A stretch of 64,000 bases of DNA from positions 2,666,001 through 2,730,000 of the forward strand of contig JAPFFF010000004.1 in assembly GCA_039105265.1 (NCBI GenBank), read 5' to 3'. The notes beneath the pieces were generated by a model, which was not told the DNA's origin, ran no database searches, and worked only from the letters and a program-made list of their open reading frames with translations. This stretch comes from Tritrichomonas musculus (lineage: Eukaryota; Parabasalia; Tritrichomonadida; Tritrichomonadidae). A program made the translations under genes and the position numbers. Numbering within the stretch: the first letter of the stretch is position 1; every line of letters begins with the position of its first letter. This document shows, piece after piece, positions 60,226 to 64,000 of this stretch.

Positions 60226-62589
60226 GACCTATTTTTGGCCTTAAAAGAGGTTATTGGTTAATATTATGGTGAATATAATATTCAATATAATATTAAATTT
60301 TTTTATTTATGGCTTTCTAATATTTTTTAAATGTTCACCTTATCATTAAATTAATTCATACTTTTTTACTGATTTAAAGCAAATTGAAAATTTGTATATT
60401 AAGTTTCTAAGAATTAAATAGAATCGAAAAATAATTATACAGAAAAAATTAATTAATTTTGAATTGTAATCTGAAATTTTCTATTTAGAATTATATTTTT
60501 TGAATATTTTATTTATACTATTTTAATTATTTTGAATACTTTATTTATTATATTTTATTAATTTTGAATGCTTTTGTTATCATTTTAAATTAATTGTTAT
60601 AATTTCAGATGGGTTCCGGCTTGAAATAACGTATTTTTATCATTTTAAAATAAATTTATCTTATTATATTTTCATTTTTTTAAAAAACATATTTAAAGAA
60701 TAAAATATTTATATATTTCTTTATATTTTAATCAACCATTTATGTAAAAAGAAAGATCAAATGCATTTTTCTATTCATCTAAATTTTTAGCATTTTCAGA
60801 TGATATTTATAATATAAAGTTATATATAAATTTAACAACTTATTTATTTATTAAATTTTCGAAATATTGTTTATTAACCGAGATAAATGTATAATATATT
60901 AAAAAATGGGAGAAAATTGTTTTTGTTTTTTCTCGTTGAATCTTGGATAGATTTATATGTTTAAGCATTTTAAAAGTATTTAATTATTTATTATAATTTA
61001 ATTAATTTATTTATTCTAAATTATATCGATTTAATTTTAAGATATAAAAATATTTTTTTTTTGGAAATAATATTCTCAAAAAGTTAATATTAAAGTTTAT
61101 TGTATATACGAAAACCTCCAAAAAAAAGAAGATTTCACTTTAAAAACGCATAATAATAAAATATCAACACCAATAATTTGTAAAATTCATATTTAATGTA
61201 GAAAATTTAAGTAAAATGGACAAAATATAATAATTCATTTTGATATTTTGAAAAAAATACTCAAAATCCATTTATTTCCAGACAATTATAGCAACTATAA
61301 TATTTTTAATTCGATTTAAATGAGTTTTTTGAAGTTTCAAATAGAATGATAAATAATATTTTTCTCTCAAAATTTTGAATGATATTCCTTTCAATTTTAT
61401 TTTTTAAGATTAAAATATAGTGTATAGACAAAAAAAAATTAATGGACAAAAACGACTTTCACTTCACCTTCACATAAAAAGTTGATTTATTTTCTTGAAT
61501 ATTGAAGTGTTTTAAATTATAATTTAATAATATTATTTTATATGTATTATATATTTTATTTTAATGATTATTACTTTAATTACTTGATTAGATCTGTTGT
61601 TAATTTCATAATAAGAAAAACCTATTTTTTACTATTATCTCCATAAGCAATTGATTAAAATGGAATTAAAAGTTGAATTATTAATTGACACATGATGCTC
61701 ATAATTATTGTCAGATAAAATAATTAAAAATCAAAATATAAATTGAAAAAAGGTGTTTAATTATTTTCGGTTAAATCAATTTTTTTAATGGATAAAAAAT
61801 TTTATTATCTTCATAGATATTTATTGATTTACAAATAATTCATTACATTATTGATATCAATCTTAAAAACATAGAAATTATGAAACTAACTTTAAACGGG
61901 ATCGAATTTTTTAAAAGTCATTATTATTAGCGATTATCAAAAAAACTCTGATTCTTATCTTTTTTCGGGATAAAAATCTGCAAAACATATTTATTATTTA
62001 ATAAATTGTTTTTTAAATGGATTTTAAGATTTCAAAGTTGGGGTATTGTTAAAATAATATCGAAAAATTAAAAAACAGAAATTTCATTTTATTTTGGGAA
62101 ATATTTAGGTAATCTTAAATATTTTGCTATAGGTAAAACACTTAATTCATGCTTTTAAAAAATATTAGATTGAATCATTGATAACATTTCTTTAAATTGA
62201 ATTATTAATCTTTTTTTCAATAAAATGAAAATTGCCATCAAAGTCAATATTTGCATAAAAGTATGATATGATTTTTAAAAAATAGTTTATATTCATCTAA
62301 TATAAAATCAAATAAAAATAATAGATTTTCATTTTCTTTAACCAATTTATGTAAAAGAACCATTTTACAAAAATTCTTAAAAAAGTTGACTTTAATTAGA
62401 TTTTTTCCTCTTTCAAAAAGCCATTTGTAATATCCTTATCATTTATAATGTTTTATATACTGAGAACAATATAAATATGCATTAGATTTGCAAAAATAAA
62501 GAGGTCACTTTTTGATATTATTTATCTTAAATAATGAAGATTTTCCCATTTTTTTTTTATATAAATAAAATTAGGTTTAAAAATATATA

Positions 62590-62615
62590 CAGCTCGGAAT
62601 TACTACTGCAGGCCC
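62590..62615 (+). repeat. Internal copy of the element's end
   Basis: CAGCTCGGAATTACTACTGC occurs here in the same orientation as the left end of the 3.6-kb element, again with TA directly in front. Similarity stops after ~20 bases. It may be the left end of a smaller, nested or earlier element that shares the right end. Confidence 0.6.
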
Positions 62616-63539
62616 ATTCAATTTTTTGTCTTCTTATGACTGCGATTTGGGATTTTGCTCAAAATTGTCAAATTAAAAATTTTTGATATATAAAAATTTT
62701 GAAAAATTTTGCTTTCATTAAAATTTTGAGAAATTATAACAAATAATTCAAAATGCTAACAAAAGCATTCAAAATTAATAAAATAATATAAATAAAGTAT
62801 TCAAAATAATTAAAATAATAATAATAAAATATTCAAAAAATATATTTCTAAATAGAAAATTTCAGATTAGAATTCAAAATTAATTTATTTTTTCTGTATA
62901 ATTATTTTTTGATTCCATTTAATTCTTAGTATTTAATATACAAATTTTCAATTTGCTTTAAATCAGTAAAAAAGTATGAATTAACTTAATGATAATGTGA
63001 ACATTAAAAAAATATTAGAAAGTTATAATTAATAAAATTTAATATATTATTGAATATTATATTCACCATAATATTAACCAATAACCTCTTTTAAGGCAAA
63101 AAATAGGTCAATAATAATTGAATTCTTATTACTGTAAACCGCTAACTGCAGTAATAACGGCTGCTTTTTCACCTATTTATGGTAAATTTGAATTGAATAC
63201 CTTATTACTGTAAACCGCTAACTGCAGTAATGGAAACTTTTTGGCCTTTTTAAAGTCAAATATTTTTGACCTTCAGATCGTTTATATTTGTATAACAATG
63301 AATGATAATTAAATCGAACTTTTTGAGAATAATATTATTATAAATGAATAAATCCAAGTTTTATTTTATCATAATTAAGAGAATGATACGATTTTCAACT
63401 AAAGAACACAATTAAAAAAATATTAAAATTTTAATTTTTAAATTTTTAAAAATTTTTGAAAATTTTTGAAAATTTTCAAATTGTTCCTTTATTTGCTTAT
63501 TACTGTAAAATAACGCAACAGTAATAATTCCGAGCTGTA

Positions 63540-64000
63540 AAAATATATATCAAAAATTCTATTAGTTTGATTAAAACTCCATTATTTAGGATTTTGTTGA
63601 AAAAAAATTCTAAAAATGATAGGTAGACTTTTTTTTGGACAAAATCGGCACCTTTTACGGTAGACTCCAAAAAGGACAAAATCAGCAGGCCATTTATCTA
63701 TTCAAAATATATCAATAGAATTTGTTAAAAAAACAATAAACGTATGACCATTTATTTATTGAAAATCATTTTTTTTTATATTAAAGCATTCATATATACA
63801 GCAAGCTCGAGGTAATACAGACTTTTATCGATGATGTGTTCTACATGATCATAATCTCAATTCACTGTACATTAATTTGAATATCATATTAGCAAAAAAA
63901 CTTATTTTTTATATCAGAATTTTTTTCATTTTTAGTGATTTGTAGCCAAAAGTATGTCTATTAAGCCCAGAAAATAGTCATGTAGCTATTATTTTTATTT
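63540..64000. other. AT-rich flank at the right edge
   Basis: About 460 bases with no gene. Two imperfect direct copies of ggtagact...ggacaaaatcrgca lie at ~63621-63653 and 63659-63687. Nothing else was recognised. Confidence 0.5.

Larger units (their letters stand above)
59893..63537. mobile_element. 3.6-kb element with ~0.7-0.8-kb terminal inverted repeats, TA-flanked
   Basis: Both ends begin CAGCTCGGAATTATTACTGT (left 59893; right as reverse complement to 63537), with TA directly outside each. The inverted repeats run inward for about 0.7-0.8 kb (left to ~60610, right from ~62725). They share phrases such as aactttttggcctttt, gaccttcagatcgttt and ggttattggttaatatta. By eye they are roughly 85-90% identical with small indels, so the element is not very young. 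The ~2.1-kb centre has no reading frame worth listing. TA flanks and the end sequence suggest a non-autonomous Tc1/mariner-type DNA transposon with unusually long inverted repeats. A non-autonomous derivative of another long-TIR family cannot be excluded without a search. Confidence 0.65.

Noticed and set aside
1-64000. CRISPR arrays, rRNA genes, bacterial operons
   Set aside because: No regularly spaced repeats, no rRNA sequence and no polycistronic layout were seen; the window is eukaryotic.

Overview
The window looks like nuclear DNA of a parabasalid protist, most likely a Tritrichomonas-type trichomonad such as T. foetus. The DNA is very AT-rich. Genes are intronless with short, very AT-rich spacers and TCA-type initiators (TCATTY) just upstream of several start codons. 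The gene families are those known to be expanded in trichomonads: BspA-like leucine-rich repeat proteins, protein kinases fused to Sel1 repeats, trichomonad ankyrin and BTB-like proteins, and Pmp-like surface proteins. The species is an inference; nothing in the window proves it. Starts were placed on ATG codons.

Layout. 1-34 kb is a fast-evolving region. It holds a Sel1 gene running off the left edge, a 2132-aa kinase/Sel1/kinase/Sel1 protein, a decayed BspA-like LRR gene, a decayed kinase-Sel1 gene, a kinase with two almost identical discoidin-like tails, and a decayed Pmp-like surface-protein gene. A second decayed LRR gene sits next to an intact 777-aa one. They are followed by a disrupted BTB/membrane/lipase gene and a 1099-aa protein made of discoidin-like units. 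tRNA-Pro and four tRNA-Gly copies lie between the decayed genes. Small transposon remnants (a TA-flanked 97-bp MITE and a hAT-like relic) are also present.

35.7-59.7 kb is a run of ordinary housekeeping and signalling genes on both strands: acyl-CoA synthetase, ankyrin protein, a large unknown coiled-coil protein, a CK1 kinase, a PP1-like phosphatase, a G3BP-like NTF2/RRM protein, a homeodomain-like factor, a secreted GH3 glycosidase, tRNA-Arg, a four-GAF cyclic-nucleotide phosphodiesterase and a secreted thioredoxin-fold protein.

59.7-64 kb has no gene. Most of it is one 3.6-kb element with very long terminal inverted repeats, flanked by TA.

There are no operons. Where promoters face each other (38-40 kb, 46-47 kb) the spacer is 0.7-1 kb. 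The first half mainly records how surface-protein and signalling paralogues are copied, internally duplicated and lost. The most unusual signals are the cytidine at tRNA position 33 in all Pro and Gly tRNAs here, the 984-bp in-frame duplication in the kinase gene, the phosphodiesterase lacking one metal-ligand aspartate, and the long-TIR element.
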